Positions 27,932 to 36,513 of a stretch of 64,000 nucleotides of DNA are shown piece by piece. Where the stretch lies: the NCBI RefSeq assembly GCF_008373765.1, contig NZ_VUJW01000003.1:806001-870000 (forward strand). The letters run 5' to 3'. The notes under the pieces are model-generated. The model saw nothing but the letters and a program-made list of their open reading frames with translations, searched no databases and was not told the origin of the DNA. This DNA comes from Nocardioides antri. GTDB lineage: Bacteria; Actinomycetota; Actinomycetes; Propionibacteriales; Nocardioidaceae. The position numbers and the translations under genes were made by a program. How positions within the stretch are numbered: position 1 is the first letter of the stretch; the number at the start of each line of letters is the position of its first letter.

Positions 27932-29434
27932 TCAGCCCTTCTTCTTGGTCAAGGTGAGCGAGTGGGCGCAGGTCAACGCGGCCCTGGCGTCGACCATCCC
28001 GAGCCCGGAGTGGATGTCGAACCCGGGGGTCATCATGTCGACCGCGGTCGCCCGCAGGCACTGCTTCACCTGGGCCGGCGTCGCCTGGGGATTTGCCTGG
28101 AGCATCAGCGCCACGACGCCCGACACGTGCGGCGACGCCATCGAGGTGCCGGAGATGCAGAAGTAGCCGGGCTGCTGGATCTCCGGGCACTCGGTCAGCG
28201 GGGCGAGCACCGACGGGGACAGGGCGGCCATGATCGTGTCGCCGGGAGCGACGACGTCGACCTGCGGACCGGTGCCGTCGGCCGCGCCGCGGCTGGAGAA
28301 GTCCACGATCTGCTGGCCCGGCACGCAGCGCGAGGAGTCCTGGGACTTGCAGGCCGCGCCCACGAGGACGGCGCCGTTCGCGGGGTCGTGGTAGCCGCCG
28401 ATCGTGCCCGGCTCGGGGCCGTCGTTGCCGGCGGAGAAGACGACGTGCACGCCGCTGTCCACGACCGACTTGATCATCCGCGACATCGCGTCGAAGTCGG
28501 TCGGCTCACCGCAGTCGAGGCCCAAGCAGTTCGGCTCCGTCGGGAGCAGGCCCCAGGAGTTCTGGGTGATGTCGATGCCGTACTCGACGCGGTGCCGGAT
28601 CGTCCAGTCGAACGCAGCCAGCGCGGCCTCCTCCCAGTCGATGTCGTCGACGATCCCGAAGCCGGGCGTTGCCACCCGCATCGAGATCAGCGAGACACCC
28701 GGGGCGACGCCGGCGAGGTCGGGACCACCCTGCGACTCGGACAGGCTGCCGTCCCCGCCCACGGTGCTCGCGACGTGGGTGCCGTGGCCGATCTCGTCCT
28801 GCAGCGCCAGCGTGCCGGTGGACTCTGCGTACGTGTCCCACTGCTCCGCCGAGAAGCCGGCCTGCTGCGCCGCCTCGGAGTAGGAGAAGTTGAGGCCCTT
28901 GACCACGCGGTCGCCGAAGTCGGGGTGCCCGGCGAAGATGCCGGAGTCGAGGACGGCCACGGTCACGCCCGCCCCGGTGACGCCCGGCCGGGTCGCGGTG
29001 ACCCGCTTGCCGCCCACCCGGGTCGTGTACGTCGCGGGCTGGTCGAGGCCGATCGCGTTGATCTGCTTCTTCGAGGCGTAGAGGTAAGACACCAGTCGGC
29101 GCTGCGGCTCCACGGCGACGACGCCCGGCAGCCCGTCGAGCAGGTCGACGACCGGCAGGTCCGCGGTCACCGCCACGGCTCCGATCGTCGGCAGCTCGAT
29201 CGCCCGCTCGACGCCCAGGTCCCGCAGCGCTCCCAGCGTGCCGGCCGGGATCACGCCGTCGGCGAAGGCCACGATGACCTTGCCGTGCCCTGCCTCGTCC
29301 GTCGGAACGGACGCCGCGGCGGGCGCCGGCAGCTCCGGGCTCGCACCGGCGGAGCCCGGCGCCATCAGCGCGCCGGCCCCAACCGTGAGAACAGCTGCGA
29401 ACGCCGCCAGGCGTCGGGTGGATCCGAGCATCAT
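27932..29434 (-). CDS. Secreted subtilisin-like serine protease (S8) with I9 propeptide
   Basis: 500 residues from the ATG at 29434, with GGAGG six bases upstream. A Sec signal peptide (RRLAAFAAVLTVGAGALMAPGSAGA) is followed by an inhibitor-type prodomain (KVIVAFADGVIPAG to VVAVEPQRR). The catalytic triad is in AVLDSGIFAGHPDF (Asp), GHGTHVAST (His) and GTSMASPHVSG (Ser), and the oxyanion region is FSAGNDGPE. The mature chain ends in LTLTKKKG with no anchor, so release to the medium is expected. It stands alone between two terminators/promoters. Confidence 0.95.
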   Translation of the reverse strand: MMLGSTRRLAAFAAVLTVGAGALMAPGSAGASPELPAPAAASVPTDEAGHGKVIVAFADGVIPAGTLGALRDLGVERAIELPTIGAVAVTADLPVVDLLDGLPGVVAVEPQRRLVSYLYASKKQINAIGLDQPATYTTRVGGKRVTATRPGVTGAGVTVAVLDSGIFAGHPDFGDRVVKGLNFSYSEAAQQAGFSAEQWDTYAESTGTLALQDEIGHGTHVASTVGGDGSLSESQGGPDLAGVAPGVSLISMRVATPGFGIVDDIDWEEAALAAFDWTIRHRVEYGIDITQNSWGLLPTEPNCLGLDCGEPTDFDAMSRMIKSVVDSGVHVVFSAGNDGPEPGTIGGYHDPANGAVLVGAACKSQDSSRCVPGQQIVDFSSRGAADGTGPQVDVVAPGDTIMAALSPSVLAPLTECPEIQQPGYFCISGTSMASPHVSGVVALMLQANPQATPAQVKQCLRATAVDMMTPGFDIHSGLGMVDARAALTCAHSLTLTKKKG

Positions 29435-29598
29435 CGTCAACCTCCGGGGCCGAGTGTCCAAGGCTTCAACGAGACCTCCGCCGGGTGGTTACCGTGCGCC
29501 GTCACGACTTCGGCCGGGTGGGCGACGCCGATCGGATGTGCTCGCAGCAGAGGGGTACCGGACTGGGAGGTACCCGCTCAAGAGACAAGGAGAAGGAC

Positions 29599-29871
29599 GT
29601 GGCAACAGGAGAGACCGGGTTCGACGACGTCACCTACGACCTCATCTCGGTGCAATACCACTCGCTCAAGGCTGGTCACGACTACGGCCAGTACGTCCGT
29701 GATGCCGAGAACGCCGGCAAGGACGACATCGCGCAGTTCTTCAAGGAGGTCATGGAGCAGGACTCCCAGCGGGCCCAGCGGTGCCACGAGTTCCTCCGCG
29801 ACCTCGGCGGCACCGACAACACCAGCCCGCAGGGGGACGTCTCCGGGGGGTCCGACCCGAACGCGACCTGA
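29599..29871 (+). CDS. Small acidic helical (ferritin-like) protein
   Basis: 90 residues from the GTG at 29599, preceded by AAGGAG at good spacing; a longer open frame upstream lacks coding character. Sequence is mostly amphipathic helix (DDVTYDLISVQYHSLKAG, AENAGKDDIAQFFKEVMEQD) with spaced Tyr, His and Glu, reminiscent of half of a ferritin-like bundle, and ends in a polar Gly/Asn tail. I cannot name the family with confidence. No neighbour suggests a role. Confidence 0.65.
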   Translation: MATGETGFDDVTYDLISVQYHSLKAGHDYGQYVRDAENAGKDDIAQFFKEVMEQDSQRAQRCHEFLRDLGGTDNTSPQGDVSGGSDPNAT

Positions 29872-29894
29872 CCCGGCGACTCGCTGACGCAGGC

Positions 29895-30218
29895 TCAGTG
29901 CGCACCGGCGAGGTTGAGGCCGATGACCCCGGCGACGATCAGGGCGAGGGACACGGCCTTGGCCAGGGTCATCGACTCGCCCAGGGCCATGCCGACCACG
30001 GCGACCATCGCGGTGCCGATCCCCGCCCACAGGGCGTAGGCGATCGACACCGACATCGTGCGCACGACCAGCGACAGCATCCAGATCGACGCCGCGTAGC
30101 CGACGATCACGGCCGCGCTCCATCCGGGCGCGCGGAAGCCGTCGGCCTTGGGGAGGCTGGCGGTCGCGAACACCTCGATCGCGATCGCCCCCAGGAGAAG
30201 CGTTATGGCGCCGTACAT
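29895..30218 (-). CDS. Small multidrug resistance (SMR/EmrE-type) efflux protein
   Basis: 107 residues with four transmembrane helices. The essential membrane glutamate is in ITLLLGAIAIEVFATASLPKADGF (residue about 15), and helix 3 has AYALWAGIGTAMVAVVGMALGE, both SMR signatures. SMR dimers exchange protons for cationic drugs or guanidinium. The gene is divergent from a TetR regulator across a perfect inverted-repeat operator, so expression is very likely inducible. Confidence 0.93.
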   Translation of the reverse strand: MYGAITLLLGAIAIEVFATASLPKADGFRAPGWSAAVIVGYAASIWMLSLVVRTMSVSIAYALWAGIGTAMVAVVGMALGESMTLAKAVSLALIVAGVIGLNLAGAH

Positions 30219-30241
30219 CGTGTCACCTTCTCGTCGATTCT

Positions 30242-30279
30242 GTAGCGAGTGCTACATACAGAAATGTAGCACTCGCTAC
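30242..30279. promoter_or_regulatory. 16-bp perfect inverted-repeat operator between SMR and tetR
   Basis: GTAGCGAGTGCTACAT (30242-30257) and its exact complement (30264-30279) are separated by six bases. Each arm is itself a near-palindrome GTAGC-n4-GCTAC, so the site could hold two TetR dimers. It overlaps the region where both divergent promoters should lie. Confidence 0.85.
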
Positions 30280-30321
30280 GCGTAGGTGCAGAATGGGCGC
30301 CAGACGGCTGAGGAGACACGC

Positions 30322-30867
30322 ATGGACAAGCGCGACGCCCTGCTCGAGCTGGCGGCCGACTACGTCGTCGAGCACGGGCTGATCGGACTGACCCTCCGAC
30401 CGCTGGCGGCCGCGCTCGGCACCAGCGACCGGATGCTGCTCTACCACTTCGACAGCCGGGACGACCTCGTCATCGCGGTCATCGTCCGCACGGTGGACCG
30501 GGCGACCGCGGCCGTCGAGGTGTTGCCCGACGCGCCGAGCGTGCGGTCCGGGGTGAACCGGCTGTGGGAGGCCTTCCGCAGCGAGCCGTTGCGGGGCTGC
30601 CTCCACGTGTACTGCCAGGCCGCGGCCACCGGCCTGATCGGCCAGGAGCCGTACCGCAGCGCCGCCCGCGACGCCAACGCCCGGTGGGCACAGAGCCTGC
30701 GCGACTACCTGGTGCGCTGCGGAGCCTCGCCGCGCCGCGTCGCCCGGGTGGTGCGGCTCGTCGACTCTTCGCTCTACGGGTTCCACCTCGATCTCATCAC
30801 CGACCGGGCGGAGGAGCTGGCACGCGGGGTCGACGACCTCGCCCGCGCCGCGGAGGCGCTGGCGTGA
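30322..30867 (+). CDS. TetR-family regulator of the SMR pump
   Basis: 181 residues from the ATG at 30322 with GGAGA upstream. The helix-turn-helix is GLTLRPLAAALGTSDRMLLYHFDSRDDLV (about residues 25-52), with the typical LxYHF recognition-helix end. The C-terminal domain carries cysteines and a YRSAARDANARWAQSLRDYL helix. Divergent orientation and the double palindrome imply repression of both genes until a ligand, perhaps a pump substrate, binds. Confidence 0.9.
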   Translation: MDKRDALLELAADYVVEHGLIGLTLRPLAAALGTSDRMLLYHFDSRDDLVIAVIVRTVDRATAAVEVLPDAPSVRSGVNRLWEAFRSEPLRGCLHVYCQAAATGLIGQEPYRSAARDANARWAQSLRDYLVRCGASPRRVARVVRLVDSSLYGFHLDLITDRAEELARGVDDLARAAEALA

Positions 30868-30909
30868 GGACCCGGCTGCGAACGACCGTCGAGAAGAGAC
30901 CCGGCGGCG

Positions 30910-31623
30910 TCAGCCGAGCAGGTCGGCCACGCATCCCTTGAGGGCGAGGACGTCGACCGCGGTGATGCCGGACTCCAGGCAGCGAGCGATCGCCTCGGCC
31001 CGGGTGATGCTGTCGCTGGGCGTCGGCTCCGGCGTGGCGGTCGGCGACGCGGGCGGCACAGGAGTCGTGGGTTCCTCGCCGGCAGGGCGGTCCACGGGCC
31101 CCGCAGGGGGCTCGACCCGCGGGCTCACCGTTACCGGCTCGTCCGGGGACGCGCGCTCCTCGTCGACCGCTTCGCCAGCGGCGCCTTCGCTCGTCAGGGC
31201 AGTGGGAGCGGTCTCCGGGGCTGTCGTCGGCGCGGAGGAGGGAGTCAGGCGCGCAGGGACCTGACGGGGCGCGGTCTCGTGCCTAGGCGAACCGGCGGCC
31301 GTGCCGGGATCGGCAGGTGACGGCGACGCTGCCGGGTCACCGTTCCCCAAGGCCGTCAGTCCCGCGACGGAGGCCACGGACAGGATCGCCAGCGGGAGGA
31401 GCGCGAAGAGCTTCTCTCCCGAGCCGATCGCGGTCAGGACGACCGGACGGCCGTCTCCCTGCGCCACCCGACGCCCCGCAACCCGGGCGCCACCCACGCG
31501 CGCCGGCGACGCCTTGCGTGCCTCGGGCGGCGCCTTCCGGGCACCCGGTGTCGCCTTCCGGAGACCGGTGGTGGATCGACGATGGCCGGCAGCAGGGGCG
31601 GCGCTGTGACGTCCCTTCGACAT
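30910..31623 (-). CDS. Single-pass membrane protein with Pro/Thr/Ser-rich extracellular stalk
   Basis: 237 residues. A basic, Arg/Lys/Ala/Pro-rich cytosolic tail (residues 1-65) with repeated KA-PxARK units, one transmembrane helix (LFALLPLAILSVASVAGLTAL), then a low-complexity Pro/Ala/Thr/Glu stalk, and a C-terminal small module ARCLESGITAVDVLALKGCVADLLG whose two cysteines may form a disulfide. I do not recognise it; it may be a wall-spanning surface protein. It is probably monocistronic. Confidence 0.65.
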   Translation of the reverse strand: MSKGRHSAAPAAGHRRSTTGLRKATPGARKAPPEARKASPARVGGARVAGRRVAQGDGRPVVLTAIGSGEKLFALLPLAILSVASVAGLTALGNGDPAASPSPADPGTAAGSPRHETAPRQVPARLTPSSAPTTAPETAPTALTSEGAAGEAVDEERASPDEPVTVSPRVEPPAGPVDRPAGEEPTTPVPPASPTATPEPTPSDSITRAEAIARCLESGITAVDVLALKGCVADLLG

Positions 31624-31792
31624 GAGCGGTACCTCCGAGTCGGTCTACCGATGCCCGTCGCCGTCCTGCAAGGCGGTCTAGACAGGCCGCGACACTATGG
31701 CACACAGCGTTCGGCCGGATCGAAGCCGCCCACCCGGCCGGTTCCGGACGTAGCGTGTTTTCCACGCGAGTCTCGAGTGCGGGGAGGAAGAC

Positions 31793-32524
31793 ATGGGACT
31801 GGGAGACCTGGCCAAGCAGTGGGCGAAGTCGAAGGCGACGGAGATGCTGTCGAGCGACAGCCAGAAGGCGGCGCGAGCCTCCTCCGAGGCTGACGCGACC
31901 GAGCGGGAGGCGAAGGACGCGGCGGGCGAGCAGCTGATGCGGACAGCGTTCCCCGGCCTCGCCAAGTGGAAGGACAAGCAGGAGGAGAACCAGCGCCAGG
32001 CCGAGGAGGACCGGCTCCAGCGGGCCCGCGACGAGATCGCGGCGCTCCCGGTGGCTCAGGTGCAGATGCGGGTCACCGGTTGGACGGAGGACGCGTGGTT
32101 CGGCCCCATGCACCTGCGGTGGGAGGTGATCCCTGCGGAGGAGCCCGATCCGGAGTACCCCGACCCGGACCCTTACGCCTACCGGCCGTACCTGTCGGTC
32201 GAGCTGCACCCTCAAGCCGGGAACGCCGTGTCACTGGGGAGTCATCAGCTGGCCGGCTGGCGGTTCCAGGTGCCCGGCTACACCGGCGCCGGCCACTACG
32301 ACCTGCTGGCGATCGCGCGCGAGCGCGAGGCAGCGGGGGCCGCGCTCGACTACGCCGAGGAGTACCTGGAGCTCGACGAGGACACGGACTACTTCTACTG
32401 CTACACCGACACCGGCCCGTGGTCGGCCACCGTGAGCGACGACGAACGAAGGATGTCGGTCTCGATGGTGCTCACCAGCTCCATCGGCGACATGACGATG
32501 ACCGCTGACATCGCCAGGGAGTGA
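31793..32524 (+). CDS. Hypothetical soluble acidic protein
   Basis: 243 residues starting with ATG at 31793 after GGGGAGGAAGAC. The first 100 residues are charged and helical (SSEADATEREAKDAAGEQL, KWKDKQEENQRQAEEDRLQR) and probably form a coiled coil. The rest is an aromatic, acidic beta-rich domain (YPDPDPYAYRPYLSVELH, DTDYFYCYTDTGPWSATV). There is no signal peptide or membrane helix. I do not recognise a family. It converges on the gamma-glutamyltransferase gene. Confidence 0.65.
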   Translation: MGLGDLAKQWAKSKATEMLSSDSQKAARASSEADATEREAKDAAGEQLMRTAFPGLAKWKDKQEENQRQAEEDRLQRARDEIAALPVAQVQMRVTGWTEDAWFGPMHLRWEVIPAEEPDPEYPDPDPYAYRPYLSVELHPQAGNAVSLGSHQLAGWRFQVPGYTGAGHYDLLAIAREREAAGAALDYAEEYLELDEDTDYFYCYTDTGPWSATVSDDERRMSVSMVLTSSIGDMTMTADIARE

Positions 32525-32568
32525 GGGCAGGGCCGCGCCCCGTCGGCTCCCGGGCGGACCGGGTCCGC

Positions 32569-34188
32569 TCAACCGGCGTGCGTCCGCGCAGCTCCGTCGG
32601 CCCGGGGGTCGCTGGCCGCCTCCAGCGTCGTCCCGTTGCGGCGCACGAGCTGGGAGTGCCCCGCGCCGTCGTCGTGCGCCGGGATCTCGGCCAGGTCGAA
32701 GCCGGCTCCGGCCAGGGCATCCCGCGCCTCGCCGGGCAGATCGGCTTCGACCTTGACGGCAGCCCTTGGACTGGGGTCGCCGGCCCCTGGCTCCGTCGGC
32801 CCGAGGACGAAGCGAGGGTTGGTCACAGCCTCGACCGAGGTCCTGCCGGCCGCCAGGTGCAACGCGAGCTGGGTGTGGATCTGCGGCTGTGCGCGGCCCC
32901 CCATCGTGCCGTGCGCCCCTGTCCACGAGTCCGACCGACGGACAAGGACCGGCATCAGGGTGTGCGCCGGTCGACGGCCGCCGGCGTACACGTTCGGAGA
33001 CGAGGGGTCCAGCACGAACGATGCTCCGCGGTTGTGGAGAACGATGCCGGACGACTCGTCCAGGATGCCGGAGCCGAAGGCGTGGAAGTTGCTCTGGATC
33101 AACGACACCCACGTCCCGGCGCCGTCGGCCGCGACGACGGCCACGGTGTCTCCCGTCGCCCGTGTCGGCTGCGTTCGTCGCGGGCTCGGGTCGCCGAGCA
33201 ATGCGGACTCTGCGACGGTCCTCGCACGCCGTCCCAGGAGGGAGTCGATGTCGAGGGGAGAGGAGTCCGGATCGCCGAGAAGACGGTCGCGGTCCTGAGC
33301 CGCAGCGCTCAGCACCGCGGCGATCACACCGGCGTCGTCTCCCAACGGATCCAGGTCGTGGCCCAGTCGCTCGCGGACCACCTCCAGTGCCGCCATGCCT
33401 TCGAGGAAGAAGATGCCCTGAGAGCCGGGAGGACCCGACACCAGCTCGTGGCCCGCGTAGACCGCAGACGACGCGTCATCGAACGAGGTTCGATGGCTTG
33501 CGAGGTCCTCCGCGGACATCGCCGAACCCAGTTGCCTCAGCCGGCGTACCAAGCTTTTCCCGACAGGGCCGTCGTAGAACGCCTCGGCGCCGCCTTCGGC
33601 GAGCAAGGTCAGGCTGCGTGCGAGGTTGACCTGTTCCAGAAGAGAGCCCGACCTGAGTGTCGAGCCGTGGCGAGTGAACACTGCCCGCATCCCGTCGTCC
33701 GCCAGCAGTCGCGACTCCTCACGCTCGAGGTCGCGTGCCAGGCCCGGAGCGACCTCGACTCCGCCTCCCGCCAGTTCTGCCGCTGCGAGAAGTGTCGGGG
33801 CGAGGGACAACGTCCCGTACCGGTCGGCAATGTCGTGCCACGCCGCGACCGCACCCGGTACCGTCACCGTGAACGGGCCGTACACAGGCATCCCGCCCAC
33901 GGTCGGGCCGAGCCGCGCGACGTCGCTCGCCCGCGGGCTCCGGCCACTGCCGTTGACCGCGTGAACGTGGCCGTCCGGAGCTCCGATCAGCGCCATCACG
34001 TCGCCGCCGAGCGAGCACTGGTTCGGATAGACCACCGTGAGGGTGACAGCAGCGGCCAAGGCCGCGTCGACAGCGTTGCCGCCAGACCTGAAGACATCCG
34101 CAGCAGCGTCGCTCGCCGTCCGGTGCGGACTCGCCACCGCCCATTGCGGGGTCACTGAAGGACGCTGCTCAGCAGACGGGTGCGACAA
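32569..34188 (-). CDS. Gamma-glutamyltransferase family protein
   Basis: 539 residues, family length. Conserved features are GGNAVDAALAAAVTLTVVYP, CSLGGDVMALI, the autoprocessing and nucleophile threonine region TRATGDTVAVVAADG (about residue 345), SIVLHNRGASF-like segment GIVLHNRGASFVLD, and GTMGGRAQPQIH. No signal peptide is present, so it may act in the cytosol. The family cleaves gamma-glutamyl bonds of glutathione or related amides. The substrate is unknown. The YtxH-like gene begins upstream on the same strand and the two stop/start codons abut. Confidence 0.9.
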   Translation of the reverse strand: MSHPSAEQRPSVTPQWAVASPHRTASDAAADVFRSGGNAVDAALAAAVTLTVVYPNQCSLGGDVMALIGAPDGHVHAVNGSGRSPRASDVARLGPTVGGMPVYGPFTVTVPGAVAAWHDIADRYGTLSLAPTLLAAAELAGGGVEVAPGLARDLEREESRLLADDGMRAVFTRHGSTLRSGSLLEQVNLARSLTLLAEGGAEAFYDGPVGKSLVRRLRQLGSAMSAEDLASHRTSFDDASSAVYAGHELVSGPPGSQGIFFLEGMAALEVVRERLGHDLDPLGDDAGVIAAVLSAAAQDRDRLLGDPDSSPLDIDSLLGRRARTVAESALLGDPSPRRTQPTRATGDTVAVVAADGAGTWVSLIQSNFHAFGSGILDESSGIVLHNRGASFVLDPSSPNVYAGGRRPAHTLMPVLVRRSDSWTGAHGTMGGRAQPQIHTQLALHLAAGRTSVEAVTNPRFVLGPTEPGAGDPSPRAAVKVEADLPGEARDALAGAGFDLAEIPAHDDGAGHSQLVRRNGTTLEAASDPRADGAARTHAG

Positions 34189-34536
34189 CTACTTCGCGGG
34201 GTTCTCGACGAACCCGGCCGGCGTGTCCGGGCCCGAGTACGCCGTACCGCCTCCCTCGCCGCCGCCGGTCTCCTTCGTATCGTTCGCGCCTTCGCCGGAG
34301 CCGACCTTCTCGCTCACCTTGTGCGCCACGGTCGACGCGGTCTCCGCGACCTTGTGCTGGACCTCTGGTGCCTTCTGCGCCGCGAAATCCTGTGCGTGCG
34401 AGACGGTGTCCTGCACCTTCGGGTTGTTCCAGAAGGTCTGGGCACCCGACTTGATCTGCTCATATCGCTGCTGACCCGCGCGGGCTCCGAGCACGTACCC
34501 GACGCCTACGCCGGCCAGGAATGAGAACTTCGACAT
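34189..34536 (-). CDS. YtxH-like small membrane-associated protein
   Basis: 115 residues. The N-terminal FLAGVGVGYVLGARAGQQRYEQI is the hallmark glycine-rich hydrophobic segment of YtxH-domain proteins, followed by a charged amphipathic helix (KVQDTVSHAQDFAAQKAPEV...) and a Gly-rich disordered tail. Such proteins are linked to general stress in Gram-positives, but the function is unclear. It lies directly upstream of the gamma-glutamyltransferase gene without a gap and could be its operon partner. Confidence 0.75.
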   Translation of the reverse strand: MSKFSFLAGVGVGYVLGARAGQQRYEQIKSGAQTFWNNPKVQDTVSHAQDFAAQKAPEVQHKVAETASTVAHKVSEKVGSGEGANDTKETGGGEGGGTAYSGPDTPAGFVENPAK

Positions 34537-34646
34537 CTCAACCCCTCCTTTGGAGGTCCGGTGCCCGGAGTTGGCCGGGTCAAACAGGGCCTAGATCGGT
34601 TGGACACAGCAGTCGAGCGCCGTACCGCAGTCTTTCGCTTGTCGCC

Positions 34647-35141
34647 TCAGACGCCGAGCTGCCGTGCCCACTGTTCCAACAGCCGTGCCAGGTCGTCCCG
34701 CTGGCGGCGCGACAGACCCTCCAGCAGCCGGTGCTCGTTGGCGATGTGGGCCGTGAACGCGCGGTCGATGAGCCGCTTGCCCGCGCCCGTCAGCACCACG
34801 ACCCTTCCGCGGCCATCGGTGACGCTCGGCTCCCGGGTGACCCAACCGTGCCGTTCACAGCGGTCCACCCGCTTGGACACCGCGCCGGACGAGACCATCG
34901 TGCGTTCGGCGATCTCGGTCGGGGTCAGCCGGTACGGCGCGCCGCCCCGCCGCAGAGTGGCGAGCACGTCGAACTCGCCCTCTCCGAGCCCGAACTTCGC
35001 GTACTCCGCGACCAGCTCCTCAGTCAGTCGCATCCCGATGCGGTGCAGCCTGCCGATGACGCCCTGCGGACTGACGTCCAGGTCCGGGCGCTCTCGCGCC
35101 CACTGGTCCATCACCCGGCCGACGTGGTCCTTGGACTTCAT
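34647..35141 (-). CDS. MarR-family transcriptional regulator
   Basis: 164 residues. Winged-helix core: FDVLATLRRGGAPYRLTPTEIAERTMVSSGAVSKRVDRCERHGWVTRE, with the wing RVVVLTGAGKRLIDRAF. It is divergent from an EamA transporter gene; the 40-base gap contains repeated GGAAGG/CCTTCC blocks that are likely its operator. MarR proteins usually respond to phenolic or other small aromatic compounds. Confidence 0.92.
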   Translation of the reverse strand: MKSKDHVGRVMDQWARERPDLDVSPQGVIGRLHRIGMRLTEELVAEYAKFGLGEGEFDVLATLRRGGAPYRLTPTEIAERTMVSSGAVSKRVDRCERHGWVTREPSVTDGRGRVVVLTGAGKRLIDRAFTAHIANEHRLLEGLSRRQRDDLARLLEQWARQLGV

Positions 35142-35161
35142 GCCGGGAATATATCTGACGA

Positions 35162-35188
35162 GGAAGGCACTTTACCTTCCATGGAAGG
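35162..35188. promoter_or_regulatory. Candidate MarR operator overlapping the EamA translation start
   Basis: GGAAGG (35162), CCTTCC (35175) and GGAAGG (35183) alternate; the last two form the perfect palindrome CCTTCCATGGAAGG (35175-35188). The final GGAAGG also serves as the ribosome binding site for the ATG at 35193, so a bound repressor could block the leader directly. Confidence 0.6.
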
Positions 35189-35192
35189 TTTC

Positions 35193-36077
35193 ATGGCACG
35201 CGCCGTCGCCATCACCGCTGTCGCACCTGCGGCCTGGGGCAGCACCTACTGGGTGACCGCCCACCTGCTTCCGCCCGACCGTCCGCTGTCCGCTGCGGTG
35301 GTGCGCGCTCTACCTGCAGGTCTCGCACTGCTGGCCCTGCGCCGGCGGCTGCCACGGGGCGTGTGGTGGTGGCGATCGGCCGTACTGGGTCTGCTGACGA
35401 TCGGGTTCTTCTTCCCCCTCGTCTTCATCGCCGGCGAGCACCTGCCCAGCGGGCTCGCTGCGACCATGACCGCTACGTCGCCACTTGTCGTCATGGGCCT
35501 CGCCTGGGCCGCCGTCCGGGAACCGGCGGGGACCGTCCGCGTGACGGCCGCGGTCGCCGGACTGCTCGGCGTGGCGCTCCTCGTGCTGCGCAGCCCGGGC
35601 GGTGTCGACCCGGTGGGTGTCGTGGCCGCTGCCGGAGCGGTGCTGACCTCGGGAGTCGGATTCGTGCTCGTGAAGTACTGGCCGGCACCCGCCGACGACC
35701 CCATCGACCCCGTCACGATGGTGTCCTGGCAGCTCCTGTGGGGCGGGCTGGCCCTGCTGCCGTTCGCTGCCCTTGTCGAAGGCACACCGCCCCAGCTCGA
35801 CGTTCCCGCGATCGCCGGCTTCGTGTACCTGGGGAGCGTGGGGACCGCAGTCGCCTACGTCTGCTGGTTCTACGGCCTGGCGCGGATGACCGCTGGGGCA
35901 GTCGCGCTGATCGGCCTGCTCAACCCGGTCGTCGGGACCCTCCTGGGCGTAGCGCTCGCCGGGGAGCTGTTCGGCCCGCTCCAGGCGTTCGGGATGTTGC
36001 TGGTCCTGGGCGGCGTGGCCGCCGGCCAGCTGGTTCGCCAGCCCCGCCGCGCCGAAAGCGGTCATGCGTCGCCCTGA
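35193..36077 (+). CDS. EamA/DMT-family permease
   Basis: 294 residues from the ATG at 35193, chosen because GGAAGG lies just upstream; an in-frame ATG at 35181 is the alternative. Ten predicted hydrophobic helices in two EamA repeats, with the typical starts PAAWGSTYWVTAHLLPP and GSVGTAVAYVCWFYGLARMTAGAVALIGLLNPVVG. Members export amino acids, amines or other metabolites. Control by the divergent MarR gene suggests induced efflux. Membrane location is certain; the substrate is not. Confidence 0.9.
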   Translation: MARAVAITAVAPAAWGSTYWVTAHLLPPDRPLSAAVVRALPAGLALLALRRRLPRGVWWWRSAVLGLLTIGFFFPLVFIAGEHLPSGLAATMTATSPLVVMGLAWAAVREPAGTVRVTAAVAGLLGVALLVLRSPGGVDPVGVVAAAGAVLTSGVGFVLVKYWPAPADDPIDPVTMVSWQLLWGGLALLPFAALVEGTPPQLDVPAIAGFVYLGSVGTAVAYVCWFYGLARMTAGAVALIGLLNPVVGTLLGVALAGELFGPLQAFGMLLVLGGVAAGQLVRQPRRAESGHASP

Positions 36078-36513
36078 AAACACGACAAGTCGCGGAGTCA
36101 ACGCCACCACCTTCCCGTGCACCACGTGGATGCGGTCCCTCGGTCTCGGCGACGTGAAGGGTATGCGACACCTTTACTAGGGCATAGTGACCGGACACCG
36201 CCGTAGAGGAGCCTGAACTTCGCCGACGGGGTCGCCACGACGAAATCAGGTGCTGATCGACTCACCTGCATACCCGCGCCCCAAGGCGGGGCTATGACCC
36301 TGCCGCCTTGGCGGCGGAAGGGGCACCCTCTTCGCGGCATGACAGCACCCCCCGTCCGGCGACGGAAATGGGGGTGGGTCTGGAAGCCCTGTCCCGCATC
36401 ACTGCGAGGTTGGGGTTGTGGACGAAGTTGTTGGTACCGCCGACGGTGGAGGCGTAGAGGCCGTGGCGAACCGGTCGGCGAGGCCGCAGTTCGCTGGTCT
36501 CGACAGGGTCAAA
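36078..36513. other. Gene-free stretch between EamA and metalloprotease genes
   Basis: 436 bases with no convincing coding sequence. CCGCCTTGGCGG (near 36303) could form a small hairpin. Near 36495 the sequence GGTCTCGACAGGGTCAAAC resembles the dispersed REP-like repeats common in related genomes (from memory, not checked). A minus-strand frame about 36300-36480 reads like protein (GLYASTVGGTNNFVHNPNLA) and could be a gene relic, but it has no start and I do not call it. Confidence 0.4.

Noticed and set aside
36098-36480. Short minus-strand open frames in the gap after the EamA gene
   Set aside because: They have no ribosome site and no recognisable domain; one resembles protein but lacks a start, so no gene was called.
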